From Brassica napus (Eukaryota; Streptophyta; Magnoliopsida; Brassicales; Brassicaceae): DNA of 64,000 bases. A program made the position numbers and the translations under genes. Numbering within the stretch: position 1 is the first letter of the stretch; every line of letters starts with the position of its first letter. Shown piece by piece: positions 46,557 through 58,120 of this stretch. Under the pieces are notes generated by a model. The model ran no database searches. It was given only the letters and a program-made list of their open reading frames with translations, and was not told the origin of the DNA. The stretch lies in NCBI RefSeq assembly GCF_020379485.1, contig NC_063446.1, forward strand, positions 10,215,597-10,279,596, written 5' to 3'.

Positions 46557-49188
46557 AAGTAAGTGGTTTCTTAATTAATTAACTCAGTCCACGAGTTTTA
46601 GTTGATGGATATGAAAGGGAGAAGATAGTTGTGTCAGTGACGCTTGTTAGTCTTCGTCTGTTTATATAGGCATATCGTTACTACTCGTGACTACGTAACA
46701 TAACCGGTTTGGCATCCTTTTTATTGGGTTCTTATTAAGTCCGGTTTAGTTTAGTTTCTCTTTATATTCTCTATTCATTTTTATGATTGACAAATTTCGC
46801 ATGGGTAGCGTAATTATTTTAAGATTGTTAACGAATGTAATTGAATCTGGATTCAATAAACTTATATGCATTCAGAGTAGAGATAACCATGAGGAAAACC
46901 GGCATTGAACTAACCGGTGTTCAACTTGTAATAAAGCAAAGATAATATAATTGGTTGAGTATATCACAATAATATTAAATGATGTCTATCTGTCATTGGA
47001 CAATTTATTTATGTCTGCCAACTGCACAGTTGAATCTCTGATCTCATCCAACAAAAACAAGAAAATGAAAAGAATTGATATCTACGATATATAAATATGC
47101 ATACAAAGTGAATTGTATGCATCAGTTTCCGATGAAAAATGAATAAAATACTCTGGAATGTTGGGAGCAAAAGAACCTGAAATTGAAGGATATATACATT
47201 GTTTAATTCATATTCATAGCAATCATCAGTTAGATTTTCTGTATAAATAAGTGCCATTTCTTGACTTATAGTCCAGCATATTTATGATCCCTCACATATT
47301 TTTTTAAAAACCCATTGACATATCTTTCTTTTTGGTGTACTGAGAAAAATTAATTTACTACATGAATAAACTGTGCGGTCATAAAAAAACAAATTTTGAT
47401 AAATCGTGGCCGATTTATTTCCCTTTAATAGTTGGGCATGCTCTAGTAGCTCTACTATAAAGCCCCTCAATAATTGAAGGATCTTTTTGCATTATTCAAA
47501 CAACGCTAAATGTGATCTCATTTGTGAAAAAGAAGCGATCTCATTTATTGTGTCATTAATGGTTCATACCAAATTACCAAACACAGAATTAACTTTTCAA
47601 TGTACAAACCAACACATAAAGAAAAACAGTACGTACATGCACCATTTACTAACTTTTTCGTTTGTTATATGCACCATTTACCAACTTACTTTTAGAAGAC
47701 AAATTTTCATGTCGGCTTGGTCAGTTATATTATAGATTACTCATATACAGTAAATTTGAGTTGATTTGCATGAGATTTGAGAACATGCAGTTATTATAGA
47801 TAACGTATCCTATCGCAAAATACAAAATATTTAACTTGTATTTCGAGCCATTTTTCATGCTGAAACATCTAATTAAGCTTCTAACTGGGAGATAAAAGAT
47901 GGTAAAACAATTTGACTTTGGGTAATGCATACTAATGTGCATTATGGAGCGTATGAGATCATCTATATTTTGTTAAATCGTACGTTCCGATCTCATACAA
48001 GACTCTTAACTAGAAACCATCTTCAACTTAGACACATGTACCTTGATCCTTGACTGATCTAATAAAAGATGACCCAAGAGGAGGTAATAAAACTATTTGA
48101 AGTATGCTTGCTACTTGTCTTTCCTTCATGAAAAACATAACAAACTGATCAAGAAAGTCTTTGACATCGTCACATCAGAGTCTTTAAGAGCTTCTCCAAC
48201 TATAGTTTCTTGATAGGTATATAACCAGATCCAAAAAGTAGGAAAGAGAGACATGTAGTTTCTTGTCGGGTTGTCAAGTTTTGGTTTTGGGTTACTAGTG
48301 GGAGATGGTATCGTTTGGCAGGTTATAGGCGGCAACGGTAGATCCGAGTTGAGAAAACTTGGTGTTTTGGATTTTAGAAGTGGATGATATCTTCCGGATG
48401 GCTGATGACAACATCAATATATCCAAATCATTGCGTTTTGGTATGTTGAAAAGTTTATTGCGTTGAATGGTCCTATGTTATTGAGTAAATGGTTCTCGGT
48501 TGCTGTGTTTTGGGTTTTAGATTCTAGTTCTTATGCCTTGTTTGTGTTGCATTCGACTATTGGTAGGTTGCCCCAATATTGGTTTTACCTGCCTTCTTAT
48601 GGGCTCTTGTTTATGAGGATTCTTTGTTATCCACCAGTTTATTTCTATTTCTATTTTGAATGAATAATTATCATATGGAAACAAAAAACATACCTGGTGG
48701 TTGATGCGCTAATAACTAAAACGACGGGTCCACGTGGTTAATAACAGAAACCAATATTAAGCCCATTAAGGATCTTACAACTCCAAGCATCGAGGCCCAT
48801 TAATAAACTTCTGAAATATCTCCAAAAACTATTCGAAACCTCTTTTTATCTGATCTCTCTCCCTCTCTCAGGCGAAAACAATTCACTGGAATCTCTCCAA
48901 GCACAAGATTCTCAATTTCATTTCTTTTCGCTCAAGTAAACTGTGATCTATCGATCATCAATTAGATTACTTATGTGTTCGTGTTCGCGTTAACCCCCGA
49001 TTCTCATTTTAATTCTTCTCTGTATATGCAGTAGCGTCAATGCTTGATCTCTAAAGCTACCGACTTTGAAGAAGAAGATCGAATTAGGGTTCGGAATTGA
49101 TTAGGCGGTTGGTTTCTTTATCACCAAACAATCGAAACTCTGAAGTCAATTCAAGATTTGACTCGCTTATCTTAGGGCTGAAGCTATC
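46557..49188. other. spacer including the upstream half of the LUH duplication
   Basis: The stretch 47841-48155 matches 52163-52440 (shared ACATCTAATTAAGCTT, GGTAAAACAATT, CATAACAAACTGATC), and 48760-48810 matches 52975-53020 (GAGGCCCATTAATAAAC). This marks the 5' side of the tandem LUH duplication. 48430-48670 is a low-information T/G-rich stretch. No gene is seen. 48890-49188 is the CT-rich leader of the first LUH copy. Confidence 0.5.
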
Positions 49189-50856
49189 ATGGCGCAGAGT
49201 AATTTGGAAGCTGATAAGATGTAAGTGAAGCTGAAATTGAATTCTTTGTGGAAAGTTATAACCTTTTTTTTTATTTTGTTTCTCATGTTTCTTTTGTTGG
49301 GTGTGGGTTGTGTAGGCTTGACGCTTACATATATGATCATCTGGTGAAGAAGAAGCTGCATAACACTGCTAAGTCTTTTATGACTGAAGGCAAAGTCTCT
49401 CCTGATCTTGTTGGTAAAAAACCACTTGCTAAGTTTATGTTTTTGTCCAAGGTTCAATGGGAATTGACTCGTTGGAGTTTAATTTGTTTGTGTTGTGTGA
49501 ATGATGTAGCAATTGATGCTCCTGGTGGGTTTCTGTTTGAGTGGTGGTCTGTGTTCTGGGAGATGTACTATGCTAGGACGAAGGAGAAGCATGATGAGTC
49601 TGCTGTAGAGTATGGGCTTAACGTTTACATCTATGATTATCTGGTGAAGAAGAAACTGCATTACACTGCTAACTCGTTCATGACTGAAGTGAAAGTCTCT
49701 CCAGATCATGTTGGTATGTTTTTGTCCTGTTGGCTTCTTTTGATTGTTCTGATTCAAGCTGTTTTTTGTTTCATTGTGTATTGGGTTTAACTCGTTGGTG
49801 TTCTTGTGAATGATGTAGTAACTGATACTCCTGGTGGGTTTCTTTTTGAGTGGTGGTCTGTGTTCTGGGACGTCTACATTGCTAAAACGAATGAGAAGCA
49901 TTCTGAGTCTGCTGCAGAGGTGGGCTTATCTACTACCATCTGGAGATGTTTTTTTTATTTGGTAACTGACGAGTGGCTTTGATATATAGGCGCAACAAGG
50001 TAATACGAAGGAGCAGATGAAGCAACCCGTTCCAATGAACACTGAACCCCATATGGATGCAGGAACAGGCCATCATGGGTAAAAAATTGTCTCTGCTTAA
50101 TTTTTGTTGCATGCATGAATACTGTCCTCACACCGTTTCTCGTCCTGTTCCTGAAACAGTCAGATGGTCCAAGGGAATAATCAAGGAGGTGTTTCGGCAG
50201 CACTTCAGTCACGCACTCAGCAGACCCCTGTAAGATTAATGTGTTTGTGTTATCCTAACAGCTTTTAGCCCCCAAACATCTTTCTGATTTTCCATTTTTC
50301 CGTTGCTTTTTTGGTCTTTAGCTTATCAACATGCCGCCAGTACAGCACTCTTCGTCTCAGCAACAAGATCCCTTACTATCACAGCAATCACAGCAGGTAC
50401 TTTTATGTGGTTTGTTTGGTCCAAATTAGTATATTTTTCAGTTTGTGAGATGATTGAGATAGAGCAACAAACTTCCTTTTTTGTCTTTGGTAGAACAACA
50501 GTACAGGGACAGGAAACACGGTCGGCTCATCCAACTCACAGCCGTCAACTCATTCAACGCATACCCCTGTCGAAGGAGTTGCTATGACTGGTAACATGCC
50601 AAAAGGGCCAATGATGTATGGTTCTGATGCAATAGGTGGTCTTGCATCATCAGCAAACCAACTGGTATGTTTCTTAAAACAGTCTAGCTTTGTTCTAGTA
50701 GCATATGAATCCAGCATGCAGTAGTCTTTGTGCATTGCCCATGGAGCGGTCTTATTTTTCATATAAGAAATATAGCTGCAGGATGACATGGAACCGTTTG
50801 GAGATGTGGGAACCCTAGAAGATAACGTTGAATCGTTGTTTTTATTTGGTAACTGA
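49189..50856 (+). pseudogene. rearranged LUH duplicate: doubled LisH module, no WD40 part
   Basis: Nine exons keep frame: 49189-49220, 49316-49413, 49510-49713, 49819-49919, 49990-50078, 50160-50229, 50322-50396, 50494-50664 and 50776-50856; 921 nt, 306 residues before a TGA. The LisH/LUFS block appears twice: exon 3 runs from [19 protein letters not shown] directly into [20 protein letters not shown] with no intron, then [19 protein letters not shown] follows. Compared with the intact copy, the Gln-rich middle is shrunken, the [10 protein letters not shown] nuclear-localisation stretch is missing and all WD repeats are absent. The frame ends after ...LEDNVESLFLFGN, where exon sequence jumps into intron sequence. 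If expressed, it could be a dominant-negative LisH protein; equally it may be a decaying duplicate. Confidence 0.75.
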
Positions 50857-50876
50857 CCTGTCGCTCTGAAATATAG

Positions 50877-51135
50877 CCGCAACAAGGTAAAGCGGAGGAG
50901 GAGCAAATTCAAATGAAGCAACCCAATCCAGTGAACACTGAGACATCAGGAACAAACAATCATGGGTAAAAATTGAATCGGCTTCATTTTTTTGCTTTTG
51001 CAGTCATATTACTGTCGTTCACCCCCTTTCTCTTCCTGTTCCTGAAACAGTGAGATTGTCCAAGGGAATGGTCAAGGAGGAGGTGTATCGGCAGCAGTAC
51101 TGAAGCAACTTAAGTCACAAACTCAGCAGACCCCT
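50877..51135 (+). pseudogene. second stray pair of LUH middle exons
   Basis: Two exon-like segments, 50877-50965 and 51051-51135, repeat the LUH exons for QQGK...KQPNPVNTETS and IVQGNGQGG...KSQTQQTP, with intact splice sites and matching phase. They duplicate 49990-50229 of the same locus and lie after the stop of the rearranged copy, so they are not translated from it. Confidence 0.65.
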
Positions 51136-51211
51136 GTAATTACTTTACTTGATAGAATATTCTTCTCTGTTTTAGTAACCTTTCTGCATTGTACTAAACA
51201 CACGGGGGCTA

Positions 51212-51912
51212 AAGTTGGAAGCTGGAGAAGGAGAGTCACGTAAGCGATGCAAATGCAAAAAGTCCAAGTGTTTGCAACTGTAAGTTATACATAATTCCAC
51301 TTGTTTGTGATCTTTTAGGCTCTTCGTCAAAAAGTTTGGTGTATTGATTATTCTCTCTTGATCTTTATGTGCAGTTTATGTGAATGCTTTGCTACTGGAG
51401 TCTATTGTACTACAGAGCCACCATGCTCATGTACAGATTGCTTCAACAAACCTATTCATGAAGATACCGTCTTGGCTCCTGCTCGCAAAAAGTATGAGTC
51501 TCGGAACCCACTTGGATTTGCTCCTAGAGTCATCAGGAGCTCCGATTCAGTTCTAAAAACCAGGGTAAGATATCCTACACACATCTCTCCTTCATTCTTG
51601 TCTGAAAGGATAACAAATTGTAATGACACGCAGGAAGAGGACGATGCAAGCAAAAGTCCAGCTTCTGCTCGCCGCAAAAGTGGCTGCAACTGCAAGAAAT
51701 CAAACTGTCAGAAATACTGTCAATGCTTTAAGGTTTTTCTATTGTTCTTTCTTCTAATAAAATCTATTTTGATTTAACTTTCCCCTAATTTGGTATATGA
51801 TGTTTTTTCTTTGAAGGGTGGTGTGGGCTGTACCGTAAACTGTAAATGTGAAGGGTGTGGGAACAAATTCGGCGTCAAAGCTTCAGTTTCCAAACCAACA
51901 AAGAAAGATTAA
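51212..51912 (+). pseudogene. CXC-domain (TSO1/CPP-like) gene fragment
   Basis: Four exon segments, about 51212-51279, 51375-51564, 51634-51732 and 51817-51912, give both Cys-rich CRC motifs of the CPP/tesmin family: KRCKCKKSKCLQL then [10 protein letters not shown], a conserved spacer ([13 protein letters not shown]), and [19 protein letters not shown] then CKCEGCGNKFG, ending at TAA. CRC motifs bind zinc and CHR-like DNA elements in DREAM/MuvB-type cell-cycle control. The rest of TSO1 (about 700 residues in full-length forms) is missing, and no start codon or promoter precedes it. A usual LYCECF reads LLCECF. All introns and phases are retained, so it arrived as genomic DNA, not a retrocopy. 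Confidence 0.75.
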
Positions 51913-52476
51913 ACAGTTAGGCAAAAGGTTATGTGTACAGGCATCTTTACTCTTAGAAAACAAAGTTCAATGTAGTCAATATAAATTCAAACTGTACATT
52001 GCTAGATGACTTGGTTAAATACTTTGTGAAATTTTGGATTGTTTTGCATTGAGAAAAAAATGCAATTGTTTTTGTTATATAAAACGTACAGAATACATAG
52101 ATTTTTACCATTTCAATTGGTTTCATTAATAATATAAGCAACTGGTTCGGTTTTAAGAGTATTTAGAGCCATTTTCATGTTGAAATGGAACATCTAATTA
52201 AGCTTGTAACCAGGAGATAAAATACGGTAAAACAATTCAAGTATTGAGTAATGTGTACTAGTGTGAAATTTTGTTAAATATTACGACTGTCAGTTATAAA
52301 CCATCACGCACATGTGCCTCTACTGATCTAAATTAATTACGTTAAAGATGACCATGACCCAAGAGAAAATAAGATAACTATTTGACGTATTATTCTTGTT
52401 GCATGCCTTACCTTCATGAGCAACATAACAAACTGATCCAAAAATAAATAAATAAAAAAGAAATAGAGTAAAAATA

Positions 52477-52793
52477 TTTTTTTTTTGTCATCCGAAAGAT
52501 TATATCAAAACAGTTGAAATGCAATCTTTCAAATACATTAAACCAATAAAGAACACATTCATTCTAATTTCTAGAGGTAGAAGCCGGCAAAAATTGAAAT
52601 CTTTCCATAACCATACAAACATAAGAAAAATTTAAAAGCCAAACAAACTAATTAGAAATGCTAAGCCAAAACCTAAAAGTCAAGCTTGAAAGCAGAAATA
52701 GTCCTGATGATTGCATTTGAAAAGGAAGAACACACCGATTTCCAAATAGCGAACAGAAACAAGATAACTTCAAAGAACATGGTAGTGAACCTG
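52477..52793 (-). mobile_element. 5'-truncated poly(A) retroposon
   Basis: A 317-bp insert begins on the + strand with a T run (poly(A) on the minus strand) next to GTCATCCGAAAGATTATATC, a familiar plant LINE/SINE-type tail. It is flanked by the 12-bp duplication AGAGTAAAAATA at 52465-52476 and 52794-52805. It sits in the spacer upstream of the intact LUH gene. No coding frame is seen. Confidence 0.65.
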
Positions 52794-53100
52794 AGAGTAA
52801 AAATAGTTTCTAAATTGAGAAACTTTCAACTATTTCAAAAATAAAATATACTAATATATAACTAAAAATTGTCTCTACCATTGCTCTAAAAAGGTTTAAA
52901 ACGACCTCGTTCAACCCATTCAAACTCATCGTCTTCATAAAGGAGCTTGAAGCCAATAGAAACCCCAATACAAGGCCGACTAAGGAGCTTATAACTCCAA
53001 ACATTGAGGCCCATTAATAAACCTAAACCGGAATCCTAAGCTTATTGAACCAAATCCCTGATCTCCAAACCTGTTTAAAATTAAAACCTTTTCATCTGAT

Positions 53101-53126
53101 CTCTCTCTCTCTCTCTCTCTCTCTCT
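53101..53126 (+). repeat. (CT)n microsatellite in the LUH leader
   Basis: About 13 CT units lie some 390 bp before the LUH ATG. The duplicate upstream has only short CT runs at the same place. CT runs near plant transcription starts are common. Confidence 0.7.
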
Positions 53127-53516
53127 CCTGATCGATTTACTTCGATAGCTCCTCCAGGTGAAAAAAACAATTCACTTGAATTTCTCCAAACCCTAGATTC
53201 CCAATTTCGTTACTTCTCAATTAAATTGTGATCATTCAATCATCAATTCGATTGCTTCTATGCTCAAATTCGACGAATCCCTGAAGTAATTTAAATTTTC
53301 TCGATTTCCATTCTGATTTCTCTGTATGTGCAGCAGCGGCAATGCTTGATCTCTAGTTTTGAAGATCGAATTAGGGTTTTGAAACACACTGATTCGTTTG
53401 GGCTTACTCAGGTTAGTCTCTTTTATCATCAAACAATCTCAATTCTAAGTCAATTGTTATGAATTAAGATTTGACTAACTTTAATTTCCTTATAGCTCGA
53501 TCTTGGGGCTGAAGCT

Positions 53517-56500
53517 ATGGCGCAGAGTAATTGGGAAGCGGATAAGATGTAAGTTAATTGTGTGGTAAAGTTTCAATTCCCAGATTTTTTACTTTTTGTT
53601 AACTTTCCTTTTACATGTGGGTGTAGGCTTGACGTTTACATATATGATTATTTGGTGAAGAAGAAACTGCATAACACTGCTAAGTCCTTTATGACTGAAG
53701 GCAAAGTCTCTCCTGATCCTGTTGGTATGTTTTGTCCTGCTAGCTTCCTTTTGATTGTTTTTGTTTCATTGTCTTTTGGGTTATTAAGCTAAGTGATTGA
53801 ATGGTTTGAGTTCATGTGACTGATGTAGCGATTGATGCTCCTGGTGGGTTTCTTTTTGAGTGGTGGTCTGTGTTCTGGGACATCTTTATTGCCAGGACGA
53901 ATGAGAAGCATTCTGAGTCTGCTGCAGCTTATATAGAGGTGGGCTATATATCGTCTGGAGATATGTTTTTTTTTCCAGTTTGGTAACTGAGCGGTGGCTT
54001 TGATGTTTAGGCACAGCAAGGTAAAGCGAAGGAGCAGCAAATGCAATTGCAGCAGCTGCAGATGATGCGCCAAGCTCAAATGCAGCGTAGGGAGCCTTCT
54101 CTTGGGGGTCCGATGAATGCTATTGTTTCTGATGGGATGGTTGGGCAGTCTAACAATGCCAGTGCTATGGCTGCTAAAATGTACGAGGAACGTATGAAGC
54201 AACCCAATCCAATGAACGCTGAGACATCCCAACCCCATATGGATCCGAGGATGGCCCTTCTCAAATCAGGAACAAGCCATCATGGGTAAAATTTTTGTTT
54301 CGCCTTAATTTTTTTGCATGCATATTTACTGTTATCACACCGTTTCACCCCTGTCTCGTCTTGTTCCTGAAACAGTCAGATGGTCCAAGGGAATCATCAA
54401 GGAGGTGTTTCGGCAGCACTGCAGCAACTTCAGTCACGAACTCAGCAGACCCCTGTAATTACCTTACTTGATGACTGTTTTTTTCAAGAAAGTTTCCAAT
54501 CAAATATTTTGGTGTGCATCTGAATCTCTTGATTCTGCAGGAAATCAAAAGTGAAGTTAATCTTGGAGCATCTCCAAGACAACTACCAGTGGATCCTTCT
54601 ACAGTTTATGGCCAGGGAATTCTGCAATCAAAGCCTGGGATGGGGAGTGCAGGTAAATGAATCCAATGTAATGCGTACCGGATTATACACTAACAGTGGC
54701 AATTATTTGACCCTTGACTCCAGAATTAACAAATTATTCCCTGTTATAGTCTGAAAATTTATGGTGAATTACACAGGGTGATATGGTTAATAGCCTCTTG
54801 TGAGAAAATTTTGTTTATATTTTGTTAGATCAAGTCTTATGGTTTTATGTTTTTCTCTTGTGAAGGATTAAACCCTGGAGTTGGTGCTCTTCCTTTGAAG
54901 GGATGGCCATTAACTGTAAGTCACTGTGGTTCCTTTGCATGATTTATCTGTTTGTCATTCCAAATCCAGTTTTTCACCAAATTTGTTGACAAATGTTGTA
55001 CAGGGGATCGATAGTATGCGACAAGGTTTAGGCCCTCAGGTTCAGAAAGCTTTCCTTCAAAATCAAGGTCAATTTCAGCTCTCACCGCAGCAGCAGCAAC
55101 AACAACAGATCATGGCTCAGGTTCAAGGGCAAGGAAATATGACTAATTCGTCCATGTATGGCGACATGGACTCTCGCAGATTTACAGGATTGCCCAGAGG
55201 AAACCTGAATTCGAAAGATGGCCAACAGAATGCAAATGATGGTTCTATTGGATCCCCTATGCTGTCAAATTCGTCAAAAGTAAGATTTTTTTCTTCTTAA
55301 AAATCAGCAAAAAAAATGCATATCCCTGTTGAATGCAGTGGCATCTGTTGAGCTGAATTCTCTCATTTTTTTAGGTGAACTTTCTACAATAAGCATCTAA
55401 TTTTTTTGTGTTCGTTAGTTGGTAAATCGGATAAATACGTCTGTGTCCTTGTAAGGCATTTTTGTGATAATTGCTAATCTATGATATCCTGCAACTGCTG
55501 CTACTTGTCCTTTAAAAAATCTGTATGATAATGTGTTTGTGTTATCCTAATGTAGATCTATCCTGGGAACACAATTTGGTTTCTCCTTGTTAACCACACC
55601 CTCTCAAAAGAAATTTTATCTGCAAATAATAGCTTTTGGCTGCAAACATCTTTCTGATTTTCCATTTTTCCGTTGCTGTTTTTGGTCTTTAGCTTATCAA
55701 CATGCCGCAAGCACAGCAATCTTCTTCTCAGCAACAAGATCCTTTACTATCACAGCAATCACAGCAGGTATTTTTATGTTGATCATGTGGTTTGGTCTGC
55801 ATTAGTATATTTTAGTTTGTAAGATCATTGCTTCACAACTTCCTTTTTGTGTCTTTGATAGAACAACCGCAAAAGAAAAGGACCTTCATCTTCTGGTCCT
55901 GCTAACAGCACGGGGACAGGAAACACGGTCGGCCCATCCAACTCACAGCCGTCAACTCCTTCAACGCATACCCCTGTCGAAGGAGTTGCTATGACTGGTA
56001 ACATGCAGCATGTGAATAACATGCCAAAAGGGCCAATGATGTATGGTTCTGATGCAATAGGTGGTCTTGCATCATCAGCAAATCAACTGGTATGTTTCTT
56101 AAAACAATCTAGCTTGGTTCTTGTAACATCTGAATCCAGCATGCAGTTCCTTGTGTGAAAGGAAGTGCTTTCTTAGCGGCTTTAGTATTCTAGCCCTTTT
56201 ATTTTCATCTTTCTTATGATAAGAAATGTAGCTGCAGGAATACATGGAACCGTTTGGAGATGTGGGAGCCCTAGAAGATAACGTTGAATCGTTTTTATCC
56301 CAAGATGATGGAGATGGAGGAAGCTTGTTTGGCACCCTAAAGCGGAACCCTTCTGAGCATACCGAAACCTCAAAGGGTATTATCTCGCCCCCTCAGACTA
56401 AAAATTCTCTGCTAATAGACGATATATAGTAACAGTGGTCCTTTTTTTCTCAGTTTTTAGTTTCAATGAGGTTGGCTCTATAAGAAGAAGTGCCAGTAAG

Positions 56501-57923
56501 GTCATCTGCTGTAACTTCTCATCTGATGGAAAATTGTTGGCTAGCGCTGGACATGATAAGAAGGTGCAACATCTTAATCTCTGAGGACGGAGCATACAGT
56601 TTTCTTATGAACCCAACATCTATAGATTTTGTTTGTTTAAGAATAGATAATGTGGATGCAAATTTCTTTATGTCAGTAGGTGTTTATTTGGAACATGGAA
56701 ACGCTACACACTGAGATCCCTCCGGAAGAACATGGTCATATCATCACAGATGTTCGTTTCCAACCTAATTCAACTCAACTGGCTACGTCGTCGTTCGACA
56801 AAACTATCAAAATATGGGATGTTTCTAAGGTATAGTAATTCATCTCTTTTTAACTTAATCCATTTTTTTTTTGTTCTGTTGTGACTAACCAACTACTAAT
56901 TTGTGCAGCCTGGCTACTTCGTACGAACAATTTCTGGTCACAATGCACCTGTAATGTCCCTTGATTTTCACCCGAAGAAAACCGATCTTTTCTGCTCTTG
57001 TGATACCAACAATGAGATTCGTTTCTGGAGCATCAACGCTGCTAACTGCCTTCGTGGTATAAAGGCAAGCCCCCCTGAACTTTCGTATGCCTTGCCTTGT
57101 CCTCGAGTTGAACTTTGTGTTTTCTAATCTTTTGAGTTTTCCAAGCACAGGGTGCTAGCACGCAAGTACGGTTCCAGCCAAAAGTTGGACAAATGCTTGC
57201 TGCCGCTTCGGAAAATATTGTGTCAATTTTCGATGTTGAACAGTACAGAGGGGTCCATTCGTTTAAGGTAAACCCGAAGATAATTTTTTTTTTCTATTAC
57301 TTCTTCAGTCAACAGCATAGAGGACTTTGTTTTCTACTTAAAATGACTTATGCAACTTGGAACTCCAATGTGTTCTCTTGTTTGACAAAATCCAATGATT
57401 ATGTTCTCATGGCTTGACTTATCTTTGATCTGTTAGGGACATTCCTCAAGTGTGCATTCTATTTGTTGGAACCCAACCGGAGACTTGGTAGCTTCTGTTA
57501 GCGAAGACAGTGTTAAAGTATGGTCTGTGGGCTCAGGAGAATGCATCCACGAGCTCAGTTCTAGTGGAAACAAATTCCACTCTTGCGTTTATCACCCTAC
57601 CTATCCCAATCTATTGGTCATCGGTGGGTACCAGGTATTATTCATAATCCCCTGAGCTTTGATTGAATCTGTATCACCATTAACCACTGTTCAATAGAAT
57701 CTGGCTGTCTACTGTTGCTTGATGTGAATGATTTTCTCAGTCAGTTGCTTTAACTTTTTGTAAAACGATTCTATTGCAGTCACTGGAGCTGTGGGACACA
57801 GGAGAGAACAAATGTATGACAATAGCGGCTCACGAGTGTGTGATCTCTGCCTTAGCTCAGTCATCTTCTACAGGAATGATGGCGTCTGCAAGTCATGACA
57901 AGTCTGTAAAGATTTGGAAGTAG
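53517..57923 (+). CDS. LUH: LEUNIG_HOMOLOG transcriptional co-repressor
   Basis: Seventeen exons: 53517-53548, 53627-53724, 53829-53938, 54011-54285, 54376-54454, 54541-54652, 54866-54915, 55004-55279, 55693-55767, 55862-56089, 56232-56376, 56454-56563, 56680-56829, 56909-57064, 57151-57267, 57437-57634 and 57780-57923; 2,355 nt, 784 residues, about the size of Arabidopsis LUH. An N-terminal LUFS/LisH domain ([20 protein letters not shown], residues about 8-88) mediates tetramer and SEUSS contacts. A Gln-rich middle, the [10 protein letters not shown] nuclear-localisation signal and seven WD40 repeats (exons 12-17) follow, ending KSVKIWK. LUH acts in the nucleus in floral, mucilage and stress gene control. 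The intron after exon 14 starts GC (AAG|GCAAGC), the usual minor GC-AG type. Synteny fits At2g32700. Confidence 0.92.
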
Positions 57924-58120
57924 AAAAAAATATTTATCTTCTTTCAAGAAGAGCAGCTCAGGACTATTTTTGAGTCTAAATTCTTTGTTAAATGTTAAAA
58001 TCAATAAGTTGTTTAATGGGTTTGTTTGCTTCAAAAGCAAAGGGACTTATGCTCATTGGAATCTTTGTTTTATGATCCTACTTTCTTTCTTGTTGTGATA
58101 TCTAGTGTTTTAAGTGAGAA

